A DNA stretch of 44,043 nucleotides from Phycisphaera sp. (GCA_016124975.1 WGMP01000041.1:1-44043); one strand, 5' to 3'. Positions 16,428 to 25,498 are shown, counted from the stretch's first letter. Made by a program: numbers and translations. The notes: generated by a model not told the origin, from the letters alone.

Positions 16428-16844
16428 TCACGCGGGGCGCCGCGTGCGCAGGCCGTCGAGGCTGTAGTGGCCCGCGCCCGTGAAGACGAGGACCGCGAAG
16501 CCGACGAGGTAGACGAGCGCGAGCTCCTTGTCGCCGAACGGATCGCTCCAGTGGACGACGAACGCCGCGACCGCCATCGTGGCGGCCGCTGGAATCGCGG
16601 CGAGGCGCGTGAAGAGCCCGAGGATGATGAATGCGGGCGCGACGACCTCGCCGAGGACGGCGAGCGCAAGCGACGCGGTCGCGCCGACGCCGATCGGGTC
16701 GGGGAACTGGATCTCGCCGCCTGCGACGAGCTTCTGGAGCTTCGGGATGCCGTGCGTGAGCATGAGCCCCGACATGCCGACGCGGAGGATGAGGACGCCG
16801 AGGTCGTGGATGTTGCGCGTGAGGTTCTCGATGAGTGCCGACAT
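16428..16844 (-). CDS. DoxX family membrane protein (1 of 2)
   Basis: A 138-residue protein with four membrane helices. The DoxX-family pattern is clear: LRVGMSGLMLTHGIPKL in helix 1, then GEVVAPAFIILGLFTRLAA and the C-terminal ALVYLVGFAVLVFTGAG. The family is linked to quinone/sulfur redox chemistry and to thiol-stress complexes, but this member's role is unknown. It is convergent with terC and divergent from the mrp operon. Confidence 0.88.
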   Translation of the reverse strand: MSALIENLTRNIHDLGVLILRVGMSGLMLTHGIPKLQKLVAGGEIQFPDPIGVGATASLALAVLGEVVAPAFIILGLFTRLAAIPAAATMAVAAFVVHWSDPFGDKELALVYLVGFAVLVFTGAGHYSLDGLRTRRPA

Positions 16845-16984
16845 GGCGGGGATGGTAGTGCCTCCGGTCGCGCCTCATGCGGGCGCGGAAGGGGCGGGTG
16901 GTGCGCGGCGCAACGGGCGGGGGATGAGCGTTTCGTTCAGGATTCACCGCGCTGTTCGGGAGCAGCCGCGGACCGACCGTCGCG

Positions 16985-17014
16985 TTGCGCGCGGTGCGGT
17001 TCGAGCCCTACACT
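16985..17014 (+). promoter_or_regulatory. Candidate promoter of the mrp operon
   Basis: TTGCGC at 16985-16990, an 18-base spacer, then TACACT at 17009-17014, in the 230-base gap between doxX and mrpA. The predicted start of transcription is about 50 bases before the chosen mrpA ATG. Confidence 0.4.
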
Positions 17015-17074
17015 GCGACCCCCTCTGCGGGGCTGCGACGGATCGCGGCCGTGCATCGCGGGCGACTCCGACCG

Positions 17075-19483
17075 ATGGCAGGAACGCACGACCATTCCTC
17101 AGGCGGGCACGGCGGCGCGCCGGGCGTCGCCTTGCGCGGGCACGCGATGGGCCTTGCATCGCGCGCGGCGTTCACGCTGCTTCCTGCGGCCGCACTCGCG
17201 CTTCTCCTGTGGGCGCTCGGGGCGTTCGAACTGCCGCAGGTCTGGCGCACGCCGTGGGTGCCGTCGCTCGGCATCGACCTCGCGTTCCGGCTCGACGGCC
17301 TCTCCGCGCTCATGCTCCTCCTCATCACGGGAGTCGGCACGGGCGTCTTCATCTACGCGGGCGGCTATCTCGCGGGGCACCCGCACCAGCGGCGGCTCTA
17401 TGGCGCGCTGACGGCGTTCATGCTGGCGATGATCGGCTGCGTCACGGCCGACGACCTCTTCGTCCTCTTCCTCTTCTGGGAGATGACGAGCCTGACATCG
17501 TTCCTCCTCGTCGGCTTCAACCACCACGACCAGCAGAGCAGGAAGTCGGCGCAGCAGGCGCTTCTCGTGACGGGCAGCGGCGGGCTCGCCATGTTCGCGG
17601 GCTTCGTGCTCCTCGCGCAGGCGTTCGGGACTTCGTCGATCTCGGCGATCATCGCGGCGGCGCCCGCAGCGGAGGCGACGCCCGCGCTCACGGCCGCCGT
17701 CGCGCTTGTCCTTGTCGGCGCCTTCACGAAGAGCGCGCAGGTCCCGTTCCACTTCTGGCTTCCGAACGCGATGGCGGCGCCGACGCCCGTTTCGGCCTAC
17801 CTCCACTCGGCGACGATGGTGAAGCTCGGCGTCTATCTCGTCGCGCGGCTCGACCCCGCGTTCGGCGCGTGGGACTGGTGGCAGTGGACGCTGCAGGCCG
17901 TCGGTGCGCTGACTGCGGGATGGGCCATGGTGCTTGCGCTCCGCGAGCGCGACCTGAAGCGCATCCTCGCGTGGTCGACGGTGGCGACCCTCGGCACGCT
18001 CGTCCTTCTCGTCGGGCTTCCTGGAGCGGGCGCGACCGCAGCGGTCGCCGCGCTTCTCCTCGCGCACGCGCTCTACAAGGCGCCGCTCTTCTTCGTCGCG
18101 GGAAATGTCGATCACGAGGCGGGCACGCGCATCATCGACCGCCTCGGGAACCTCCGCCGCGCCATGCCGTGGACGGCGACCGCGGCGCTCCTCGCCGGGC
18201 TCTCGATGGCGGGCATCCCGCTCACCTTCGGGTTCGTGGCAAAGGACGCGATCAACAGCGCGAAGGCCGCAGAGCAACTGCTTCCGCTTGTCCAGATCGG
18301 CTACGGCGTCTTTGGTGCGATCGCGGTCGCGGTGGCGGGGGTTGCGGCGATCCGCATCTTCTGGAGTCACCGCGGCATGAAGGAGCTGCCGAAGGCGCAC
18401 GAGGCGCCGATCGCGCTCGTGCTGCCGCCGCTTGTTCTCGCGCTGGCGGGCGTCGTGCTCGGCGCCGTGCCGTCGATCGCGCGGCCGCTCGTCGTCGCGG
18501 CGGCGGAGGCGATGTGGCCCATCGGCACGACGGGCGTCGCGGGGGCGCTTGAACGGCCCTTCGATCATGTGCTTGAGCCGTCGTTCGACATCGCCTCGAT
18601 GGTCGGCATGCTCGCGGTGACGCTTGTCGTCGGCGCCGTGGTGTACTTCTTCTGGGATCCGCTTCACCGCGCCTTCGACAGGGTGGCGGGGCGCCTCGAC
18701 TGGCTCGGGTCTGCGGCGCACTACGCGCGGATCCTGAAGGCGATTCCCCGTTCGGCGGCGTTCTTCACGCGCGGGCTCCAGCACGGTCGGCTGCCGAGCT
18801 ACAGCGTGGCGCTGCTCCTCGCGGCTGCGGCGTTCCTCGGCGGGGCGATCCTCGTCGGCGGCGGGCTCCTCGGCGCGGGCATGTTCGACGGCGCGTTCGC
18901 AGGCGGCGGCCTCGCGCTCCCCGCGTGGACGCCGCCGTCGGTGGCGATCACGGGCGCGTGCCTCCTCATCACGCTCGGCGCGCTTCTCGCGGGTGTCTTC
19001 GAGCAGCGGCTCGCGATGATCCTCTGCGCGGGAATCGTCGGCTTCGGAAGCGCGCTCCTCTTCCTCTTCGCGGGCGCACCCGATGTGGCGTTCACGCAGT
19101 TCACGGTGGAGACCGTGTTCGTCATCGTGGCGGCGTCGGTGCTTCTCAAGCTGAAGCGACTCGGCCGCACGACGAGCATCCGCGACCCGCGCAACAGGCC
19201 AGGGGCGCTGCTGGCGGCGCTCGCCTTCGCGACCGCCGCCACGCTCGTCTTCCTCGTGACGGGCGCCGATCCGATCGACCCGAGCCTCTCCGCCTACTTC
19301 TCCGAGCGCAGCGTGCCCGATGCGAACGGCCGCAACGTGGTGAATGTGATCCTGGTCGACTTCCGCGCGCTCGACACGCTCGGCGAGAGCACGGTCGTGA
19401 TGCTCTCGTTCCTCGCGACGGCGCCGGTGCTCTTCTCCCTGCGCCTCGCGCGCGGCTCCCGCGGGAAGGAGCCGAAGCGATGA
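17075..19483 (+). CDS. mrpA: Mrp Na+/H+ antiporter subunit A
   Basis: Largest subunit of the multi-protein Mrp antiporter, 802 residues. The first ~500 residues are the NuoL/MrpD-like proton channel (FWEMTSLTSFLLVGFN, Lys in KSAQQALL and FTKSAQVPFHFWLP, LHSATMVKLGVY, HALYKAPLFF). The rest holds the extra helices that match the MbhD/MbhE-like part of MrpA (AGAPDVAFTQFTVETVFVI; NVVNVILVDFRALDTLGE). The length equals typical MrpA. The start at 17075 (MAGTHDHSS) is the best-placed ATG but lacks a clear ribosome binding site; ATG at 17147 is possible. Its stop overlaps mrpB by 4 bases. Confidence 0.93.
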   Translation: MAGTHDHSSGGHGGAPGVALRGHAMGLASRAAFTLLPAAALALLLWALGAFELPQVWRTPWVPSLGIDLAFRLDGLSALMLLLITGVGTGVFIYAGGYLAGHPHQRRLYGALTAFMLAMIGCVTADDLFVLFLFWEMTSLTSFLLVGFNHHDQQSRKSAQQALLVTGSGGLAMFAGFVLLAQAFGTSSISAIIAAAPAAEATPALTAAVALVLVGAFTKSAQVPFHFWLPNAMAAPTPVSAYLHSATMVKLGVYLVARLDPAFGAWDWWQWTLQAVGALTAGWAMVLALRERDLKRILAWSTVATLGTLVLLVGLPGAGATAAVAALLLAHALYKAPLFFVAGNVDHEAGTRIIDRLGNLRRAMPWTATAALLAGLSMAGIPLTFGFVAKDAINSAKAAEQLLPLVQIGYGVFGAIAVAVAGVAAIRIFWSHRGMKELPKAHEAPIALVLPPLVLALAGVVLGAVPSIARPLVVAAAEAMWPIGTTGVAGALERPFDHVLEPSFDIASMVGMLAVTLVVGAVVYFFWDPLHRAFDRVAGRLDWLGSAAHYARILKAIPRSAAFFTRGLQHGRLPSYSVALLLAAAAFLGGAILVGGGLLGAGMFDGAFAGGGLALPAWTPPSVAITGACLLITLGALLAGVFEQRLAMILCAGIVGFGSALLFLFAGAPDVAFTQFTVETVFVIVAASVLLKLKRLGRTTSIRDPRNRPGALLAALAFATAATLVFLVTGADPIDPSLSAYFSERSVPDANGRNVVNVILVDFRALDTLGESTVVMLSFLATAPVLFSLRLARGSRGKEPKR

Positions 19484-19995
19484 AGCGCCGCATGAACGCG
19501 CGCGTGGTGGTGCTCGAGACGGTCGTCGCGCCGCTCTACTGGATCATTCTCGCCGCGTCGGTCTGGATCCTCTTGCGCGGCCACAACGAGCCGGGCGGCG
19601 GCTTCATCGGCGGGCTCGTCGCGGTCGGGGCGACGGTGCTCTGGGGCGCCGCGCGCGGCCCATCGAGCGCGCGCCACAAGCTGCCGTTCGGCGATCCCGT
19701 GCTGCTCGCGGCGGTGGGCGTGCTGGCGTCGGCGGTGTCGGGCATTCCCGCGTGGTTCGTGGGCGCGAGCTACCTCACGCACCAGTCGTTCATGCTTCCG
19801 CTCGGCTTCACGGAGCTCTGGGTCTCCACGGTGATGCTCTTCGACGCGGGGGTCTACCTCTGCGTGTGGGGCGCCGTGTCGGGCTTCGGCCTCGGGCTCC
19901 TGGCGATCGACGACGATGCCGGCGATGAAGGCGCCGACGCCGCGGCACCGCGCGCGCGCGCCACGACCAAGGCCGCACGGAGGGCGCGCCGATGA
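19480..19995 (+). CDS. mrpB: Mrp Na+/H+ antiporter subunit B
   Basis: A 171-residue membrane subunit with four helices. The family motif LLRGHNEPGGGFIGGL is present near residue 35. The 4-base ATGA overlap with mrpA and GGAAGGAG upstream support the start. The hydrophilic Ala/Arg-rich tail (about 145-171) is longer than usual. MrpA and MrpB are separate genes, as in group 1 operons of Bacillus. Confidence 0.93.
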   Translation: MKRRMNARVVVLETVVAPLYWIILAASVWILLRGHNEPGGGFIGGLVAVGATVLWGAARGPSSARHKLPFGDPVLLAAVGVLASAVSGIPAWFVGASYLTHQSFMLPLGFTELWVSTVMLFDAGVYLCVWGAVSGFGLGLLAIDDDAGDEGADAAAPRARATTKAARRARR

Positions 19996-20429
19996 TCTGG
20001 GTGATCGCGCTCGCCGTCTGGACGACGCTCCTCGTCGGCGCGAGGCTCGCGATGTCGCGCGACCTCTTCCGCGTGGTCGTTGGGCTCGCGCTCATCTCGA
20101 GCGGGATCGTGCTGATGCTCTTCTCTTCGGGCCGCGTCTCGTCGGCCGAGCCCGCCGTGATCGCGGCGGGGGAGAAGGTCCTTCCCGCGACAGCCGCCAA
20201 CCCGCTGCCGCAGGCGCTCGTGCTGACCGCCATCGTGATCGGCTTCGCGCTGATCTGCTTTGCGTTCATCCTCGTGGTGCGCGTGGTGCGCGACGCGGAG
20301 ACCGACGACGCGGAGGATCTGCGCTACGCAGAGCCAGCCCCGACCCACGCGGTCGAGCCCCCCGCGTCGCCCGAGGGGTGCGATCCGCGGCATCCTCTCG
20401 ATGAGCCGCGCACGGGAGGTCACCCATGA
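19992..20429 (+). CDS. mrpC: Mrp Na+/H+ antiporter subunit C
   Basis: A 145-residue NuoK-like subunit with three helices (start to about 105; LVLTAIVIGFALICFAFILV for the last). The typical family length is near 115, so the Asp/Glu/Pro-rich tail is an extension of about 35 residues. It is joined by ATGA overlaps to mrpB and mrpD. Confidence 0.93.
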   Translation: MIWVIALAVWTTLLVGARLAMSRDLFRVVVGLALISSGIVLMLFSSGRVSSAEPAVIAAGEKVLPATAANPLPQALVLTAIVIGFALICFAFILVVRVVRDAETDDAEDLRYAEPAPTHAVEPPASPEGCDPRHPLDEPRTGGHP

Positions 20430-21916
20430 CCGTTCCCATGAGCATGCTCATCACGAGCCCGATCTTCGTGCCGCTCCTCACGGCGGTGCTCGCGACGCTC
20501 GCCTATCGGCGCCCCGCGCTCCAGCGGGCGATCAGCTTCACGGGCATCCTGGCGCTTCTCGCGTGCGCGGTCGCGCTCGTCCAGTTCGCCATCGAGGGCC
20601 GCCCGATGGCCGTCAGCTTCGGCGGCTGGGAAGCCCCGTTCGGCATCGAGTTCAGCGTCGATCGCCTCGGGGCGATCATGGTGCTCCTGACCGCGCTCAT
20701 GGGGCTCGCGGCGCTCGTCTTCCAGATCGGCGACCCTGAGACGAGCCCTGCGGGCGAGCCGAGCAAGCCGTTCGTCCTGCCGCTCCTCCACGGCATGCTC
20801 GTCGGCGTCGGCGGCGCGTTCGTCACGGCCGACCTCTTCAACATGTATGTGTGGTTCGAGGTCATGCTGATCGGCGTCCTCGGGCTGTTCGCGGCGGGCT
20901 CGAGGCTCGACCAGCTCGAGGCGGCCTTCAAGTACTTCGTCCTCAATGTCGCTGGCACGCTCCTTCTCGTGGTCGCGGTGGGCGCGGTCTACGCGGTGAC
21001 GGGGCAGCTCAACTTCACGGCGCTCTCGGAGGCGGCGGCGTTCCTCTCCCCCGGGATGGCGCTCCTCCTCCTCGCGTCGCTCGGGGTCGCGTTCCTGGTG
21101 AAGGCTGGCGCGTTCCCGCTCTTCGCGTGGCTTCCCGCGGCCTACCACACGCTTCCAGGGCCCGTCCTCGCGCTGGTCGCGGGGCTTCTCACCAAGGTCG
21201 GGGTCTACGCGCTCCTGCGGGTCTTCGGCGATGTCTTCGCCCCCGCGCCCGAGGCGGCGCTCGGCCTCGCGCTCGAGGCGCTCGGCTGGATCGCCGCGGC
21301 GACGATGCTCACGGGCGTCCTCGGCGCGGCGTACCACTGGGACATGCGCCGCATCCTCGGGTTCCACATCATCAGCCAGATCGGCTACATGCTGCTCGGG
21401 ATCGCGCTCGGCACAGAGGCGGGCAACGGCGGCACGCTCTTCTACACCGCGCACCACATCATCGTGAAGGCGAACCTGTTCTTCATCGCGGCGATCGCGT
21501 GGCGCATGACGGGCAGCTACGACCTGCGGAAGATCGGCGGGCTCGCGAACGCGCGTCCGCTCCTCGCGATCGTCTTCGCGATCCCCGCGCTCTCGCTCGT
21601 GGGAATCCCGCCGCTCTCGGGATTCTGGGCGAAGCTGATCGTGCTGCGCGAGACGCTCGCGCTCGGCCATGTCGCGTGGACGGTGGTCGCGCTCGTCGTC
21701 AGCTTCCTCACGCTCTACTCGATGATGAAGATCTGGATGGAGGCTTTCTGGAAGCCGCACCCTGATCCGTCGCACCCGCTCGAGGCCCGTGGGCTCGCGC
21801 CTGCGTGGTGCGTGACGATCGGCCTCGCGCTCATCACCGTCCTGATCGGCCTCTTCCCCGACACCCTCGCGGGCTATTGCCTGGCCGCCGCCGCCGAGAT
21901 CGGAGGCGCACGATGA
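20426..21916 (+). CDS. mrpD: Mrp Na+/H+ antiporter subunit D
   Basis: A 496-residue NuoM/NuoN-like proton-translocating subunit, usual length. Landmarks are WFEVMLIGVLGLF with the channel glutamate, the broken-helix region VKAGAFPLFAWLPAAYHTLP, LTKVGVYALLRVFG, and HHIIVKANLFFIA. GGGAGGT lies five bases before the ATG at 20426, inside mrpC. Confidence 0.94.
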   Translation: MTVPMSMLITSPIFVPLLTAVLATLAYRRPALQRAISFTGILALLACAVALVQFAIEGRPMAVSFGGWEAPFGIEFSVDRLGAIMVLLTALMGLAALVFQIGDPETSPAGEPSKPFVLPLLHGMLVGVGGAFVTADLFNMYVWFEVMLIGVLGLFAAGSRLDQLEAAFKYFVLNVAGTLLLVVAVGAVYAVTGQLNFTALSEAAAFLSPGMALLLLASLGVAFLVKAGAFPLFAWLPAAYHTLPGPVLALVAGLLTKVGVYALLRVFGDVFAPAPEAALGLALEALGWIAAATMLTGVLGAAYHWDMRRILGFHIISQIGYMLLGIALGTEAGNGGTLFYTAHHIIVKANLFFIAAIAWRMTGSYDLRKIGGLANARPLLAIVFAIPALSLVGIPPLSGFWAKLIVLRETLALGHVAWTVVALVVSFLTLYSMMKIWMEAFWKPHPDPSHPLEARGLAPAWCVTIGLALITVLIGLFPDTLAGYCLAAAAEIGGAR

Positions 21917-22260
21917 GCAAGGCCTTCACGGCGTTCGTCCTCCTCCTGATCTTCCTGAAGGCGGTCGTCATCTCGGGTCTGCAGACGATCCGCATCATCG
22001 TCGTGACAGGACTCACGGGTCGTCGGCCGCAGGCGGGGATCGTGCGCATGCGCTTCGCGCCCATGACGGAGAACGGCGCCACGCTCCTCGGCTGCCTGAT
22101 CTCGCTGACGCCCGGCACCACGACCGTCGACATCGACATGGAGCGCGGCGAGATGCTGCTTCACCTCCTCGATGTCGCGGGCGCAGAGGAGGCGGTCGCG
22201 GGGATCCGCGCCGACTTCGAGCCATCGATCGTTCGCCTCTTCGGCACGGAGGAGCGATGA
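21913..22260 (+). CDS. mrpE: Mrp Na+/H+ antiporter subunit E, short form
   Basis: A 115-residue MrpE. The conserved part TLLGCLISLTPGTTTVDID (motif SxTPGT) is present. The usual ~160-residue form has two N-terminal helices; here only one remains, so about 40 residues are missing at the front. No earlier in-frame start fits, because the 4-base overlap with mrpD fixes it. Confidence 0.92.
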   Translation: MSKAFTAFVLLLIFLKAVVISGLQTIRIIVVTGLTGRRPQAGIVRMRFAPMTENGATLLGCLISLTPGTTTVDIDMERGEMLLHLLDVAGAEEAVAGIRADFEPSIVRLFGTEER

Positions 22261-22583
22261 TCGCGGCGGGCGTCCTCATCCTCACCGTCGCAGCGCTCGT
22301 CGTCGCCGCGCTCGGCGTCATCCGCATCGTGAAGGGCCCGACCTCGGCCGACCGCGTGCTGGCGCTCGACCTCTTCCTGACGGCTGCGGTCGCGCTGGCC
22401 GTGGCTGCGGCGCTCGGCACGGGACGCACCGTGTTCCTCGATGTCGCCATCGGCCTTGCGCTCCTCGGCTTCGTGGGAACGATCGGCTGGGCGCGCCTGA
22501 TCGACCGCGCGGCGCTCAAGCGCCAGCAGGCGGACGACGATGCGCGCGCTCGTCAAGGCTCGAGGCAGGAGGCACGCCGATGA
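22257..22583 (+). CDS. mrpF: Mrp Na+/H+ antiporter subunit F
   Basis: A 108-residue subunit with three helices. The family signature IRIVKGPTSADRVLALD is seen at about residues 22-38, with the Asp needed in homologs. GAGGAG precedes the start; ATGA overlaps occur at both ends. Confidence 0.93.
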   Translation: MIAAGVLILTVAALVVAALGVIRIVKGPTSADRVLALDLFLTAAVALAVAAALGTGRTVFLDVAIGLALLGFVGTIGWARLIDRAALKRQQADDDARARQGSRQEARR

Positions 22584-22936
22584 ACGGTTCGATCATGGAG
22601 GCCGTGGCGCTCTCGTTCCTCGTGCTGGGAGCCGCGTCGCTCCTCATCGCGGCGTGGGGCGTCCTTGCGCTGCCCGATGCGCTTGCGCGTCAGCACGCGG
22701 CCACGAAGGCGGGCACGCTCGCGGCGAGCCTCGTCACGCTCGGCGCGATGGCGGGCATGGTCGACACGGACTGGTGGGTGCGCCTGGTCGTGATCCTGGT
22801 GCTTCTCTTCGCCACGCTCCCCGTGAGCTCGCACATGCTCGCGCGCGCGGCCCTGCGCGAGCAGGACCCCGACGAGCACATCGACGAGATCCCGCTCGCG
22901 GGCGGCGAGCGCTCGCCGAACGCGCGGAAGGGCTGA
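22580..22936 (+). CDS. mrpG: Mrp Na+/H+ antiporter subunit G
   Basis: A 118-residue subunit with three helices. The MrpG pattern GVLALPDALARQHAATKAGT is present. AGGAGG at 22567-22572 precedes the ATG. Last gene of the operon; it ends 47 bases from the convergent deiminase gene. Confidence 0.93.
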   Translation: MNGSIMEAVALSFLVLGAASLLIAAWGVLALPDALARQHAATKAGTLAASLVTLGAMAGMVDTDWWVRLVVILVLLFATLPVSSHMLARAALREQDPDEHIDEIPLAGGERSPNARKG

Positions 22937-22983
22937 GCGGGCTTCGCGGAGGCCGCGCGGAACTCAAACGGTCGCGGAGCGCT

Positions 22984-25248
22984 TCAGGGGCAGCCGCCCC
23001 ACGCGCCGAGAAGGAGCGCGAGGTCGCCGCCGTCGACCGTGCCGCTGCCGTCGACATCGCCCGCACAGCCTGCGCACGCGCCCCACGAGCCGAGCACGAG
23101 CGCGAGGTCGCCGCCATCGACGCCGCCGCTTCCGTCGAGGTCGAGGGTGCAGGTCGACGCGGTCTTCACCGTCACGGCCATGTAGTCGTGGAAGGTTCGG
23201 TCGTTGGGCCGCTCGCCGTAGACGAGGAAGCGGATCGAGTCGTCGGCGGCGACGAAGTTGGCGAGGTTCGCGTTCAGCCGGCCGACGAGCCGCCCGTCGC
23301 GCGTGCCCGCCCAGGTGTCGAGGAAGCGGTTCTGGCCCGTGCGGCCCTCCGCGTCGCCCCACTGGTTGGCCGCGTTGTTCCACACATAGAGCTCGACCTG
23401 CGTGCAGTTGTCGGCGAAGCCTTCCCACACGACCTCGATCTCGTCGATATCGGCGGGGCTCTCCTCGAGGATGAAGCGGAACGCATGCGTCGACTCGAAG
23501 CCCGACGAGAGCGTCGCCGAGATGTAGCGGTTCGCGTCGGTCGTGCCACCCGTCGCGTTCGAGGTCGCGAGCGCCGCGTAGTTTGCGGCCGTGAGCGCCG
23601 TCGACACGGGCTGCGAGATCCCGCTCACGCCCGTCCAGCTCGAGGTCTGGCGGCCGAAGCCGAACTTGTCGACGCCCGCGCCCGTCGAGAAGTCGTAGAC
23701 GCGCGCCACGCCAGGGAGGTGGCGGTACGGGTTGCTGAACGCGACCGCCGTGTCGCCGTCCGCCGCGCGCGCGACGACGCGCACGAGCGCGGCCTCAGCG
23801 CTTCCCGCGGGAACAAGCCAGTTGTAGGAGCCAGAGTCTGGGATCGCCGTCGCGATCGGCGTCCAGTTCGCGCCGCCGTCGAGGCTGTAGGCGAGGTCGA
23901 CGCTTCCGAGCGCCGCGTTCCCCGTGTCGGTCGCGTTCCAGCGGATCGTCTGCGTGGTGCCGGTGATCCAGAGCTCGCCGCCCGCAGGGGCCGCGACATG
24001 GGCCTCGGGCATGGTGTCGACGAAGCGCGGCACCTGCTTCACGATGCAGTGAATCGCGCCCGACGCGCCGATGATGCTCGAGCACTGGATCGGCACGATC
24101 TGGACGCCCGGGCCCGCCGCGGCCTGCCATTTGGCGAGGGCGTCGGCGTCGCGCGTGTTGTAAGCCGAGTTGCCGCCCGGGACGAGCGCGGTGCCGTAGG
24201 CGGGGATGAAGATGCGGTTGTTCACGCGGAAGGCGTTCGCGTAGGTGTAGTGCGCGCCGCCCGCGTTCCAGGCCTGCGGGCGGAACACCTCGAAGCCGAG
24301 CGCCTGCATGTAGGGCACGGCGTTGTTCGTCACCGAGATCGCCGTCGCGTTCGAGCCCGAGATGAACTCGGAGATGATCACGGTGTCGTCGTCGACGAGA
24401 TACATCCACATGTCGATGTGCCCCGTGCCGTCGACCGTCGGCGGAAGCTGCGGCATGATGTGCAGCGTGTCGACGCCCTTGAAGGTGTCGTGCAGCTCGC
24501 GGATGTAGGCCTCGTTGAAGCCCGCCGACGATGGGTTGTCGAGGTTGATCAGCGCCGTGACGAATCCAGAGCGATTCGGGCCAGTCTGGTAGTTGCCGCC
24601 CGAGTAGTAGAGCGGGATGTCGTAGGTCGGCATGCCGAAATCGTCGTCGCCGACCTTGGTGGGAACGAAGTTGTCGAGCGGCCGCGTCGGGTAGTAGTGG
24701 CTGTCGAGGATGGCGAGCGTGCCGTCCTGCCACAGGAAGTGGGGGCCGTAGTCGCGCAGCCACACGCTGTTGTTCGGCGCGATCAGGAAGACGACCTTGC
24801 TCATGTTGGCGCCCGCGGCCACGAACGCGGTCGTCGCGGAGTTGGCGGTGGTCTGGCTGTTCACGACCACATAGGCGATCTCGTCGTAGGCCGCGCTTCC
24901 CGTGAGCGCGGCCACGCAGGCGGTCACGACCGAGTTCCAGCTGTTCCCATACTGGAACATCACGCCGCGCGTCGGGCCATACTCGGGCGGCGACTCGAGG
25001 AGCCCCGTCGTCGGCGCGTCTGCGACGCCGCCGTCGCCGGGCGTGCGCAGGTCGACCGCGCGGGGAAAGAGCGACTGCCGCGGGTCGTAGGGCGTGCCGC
25101 CCTCGCGGACGCGGGTGAGGGTCGAGGGCTTGTCCGCGGCGGTGTCGGAACCTTGCCCGAACGCAGGCGAGGCCGAATGGAGCGCCGCTGCGAGGGTCGC
25201 TGCGGCGAGGGTCGTCTGAAGCGCGGTGCGGTTCGCGTGGCTCTGCAT
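22984..25248 (-). CDS. Secreted agmatine/peptidyl-arginine deiminase-family protein with dockerin-like tail
   Basis: Exported enzyme of 754 residues. The signal peptide covers 1-32 (ends AFGQ). The guanidino-modifying domain runs from about 75 to 410, with WLRDYGPHF, a His in GTGHIDMW, and catalytic Cys401 in SGAIHCIVKQVP. Agmatine deiminase and the Porphyromonas peptidyl-arginine deiminase share this fold and release ammonia from a guanidino group to give a citrulline-type product. After it come an Ig-like segment (about 420-510), a jelly-roll-like region (about 530-690) and two dockerin-like repeats (DLDGSGGVDGGDLALVL; DVDGSGTVDGGDLALLL) ending AWGGCP. Export argues for an external peptide or agmatine substrate. 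No partner genes lie nearby. Confidence 0.88.
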   Translation of the reverse strand: MQSHANRTALQTTLAAATLAAALHSASPAFGQGSDTAADKPSTLTRVREGGTPYDPRQSLFPRAVDLRTPGDGGVADAPTTGLLESPPEYGPTRGVMFQYGNSWNSVVTACVAALTGSAAYDEIAYVVVNSQTTANSATTAFVAAGANMSKVVFLIAPNNSVWLRDYGPHFLWQDGTLAILDSHYYPTRPLDNFVPTKVGDDDFGMPTYDIPLYYSGGNYQTGPNRSGFVTALINLDNPSSAGFNEAYIRELHDTFKGVDTLHIMPQLPPTVDGTGHIDMWMYLVDDDTVIISEFISGSNATAISVTNNAVPYMQALGFEVFRPQAWNAGGAHYTYANAFRVNNRIFIPAYGTALVPGGNSAYNTRDADALAKWQAAAGPGVQIVPIQCSSIIGASGAIHCIVKQVPRFVDTMPEAHVAAPAGGELWITGTTQTIRWNATDTGNAALGSVDLAYSLDGGANWTPIATAIPDSGSYNWLVPAGSAEAALVRVVARAADGDTAVAFSNPYRHLPGVARVYDFSTGAGVDKFGFGRQTSSWTGVSGISQPVSTALTAANYAALATSNATGGTTDANRYISATLSSGFESTHAFRFILEESPADIDEIEVVWEGFADNCTQVELYVWNNAANQWGDAEGRTGQNRFLDTWAGTRDGRLVGRLNANLANFVAADDSIRFLVYGERPNDRTFHDYMAVTVKTASTCTLDLDGSGGVDGGDLALVLGSWGACAGCAGDVDGSGTVDGGDLALLLGAWGGCP

Positions 25249-25445
25249 GGATCTCTCTCGGGGGTTCGGCGTGCTCGTCGGGAGTCCGCCACACTACGCC
25301 GTCCATCGCCGGTCTCAAAGGCCTTGGCGCCCGAAACTCGCAATTCGAGGGGCACTTTTCCGCGAAACGGTCCCTGCGGCCCGAGCCCCGCGCGTATAAC
25401 GCAACCGCACAGTGGCCCTCTGCGGGCCGCGACATGATCCTCTCA

Positions 25446-25497
25446 TTCGATCCTCCCGTTCGATCCTCCCGTTCGAGCCACCCGTTCGATCAACCGC
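25446..25497 (+). repeat. Four tandem 13-base repeats before a membrane-protein gene
   Basis: Units begin at 25446, 25459, 25472 and 25485: two identical TTCGATCCTCCCG, then TTCGAGCCACCCG and TTCGATCAACCGC. They end one base before the ATG at 25499, in the spot where a ribosome binding site would be. Confidence 0.88.
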
Positions 25498-25498
25498 C

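Noticed and set aside
16995-17015. tRNA T-arm-like GGTTCGAGCCC
   Set aside because: No matching acceptor, D or anticodon arms around it; it falls within the mrp promoter region.
22540-25437. 965-residue plus-strand frame opposite the deiminase
   Set aside because: Antisense shadow; the minus strand encodes a complete enzyme with a catalytic motif and dockerin-like tail.
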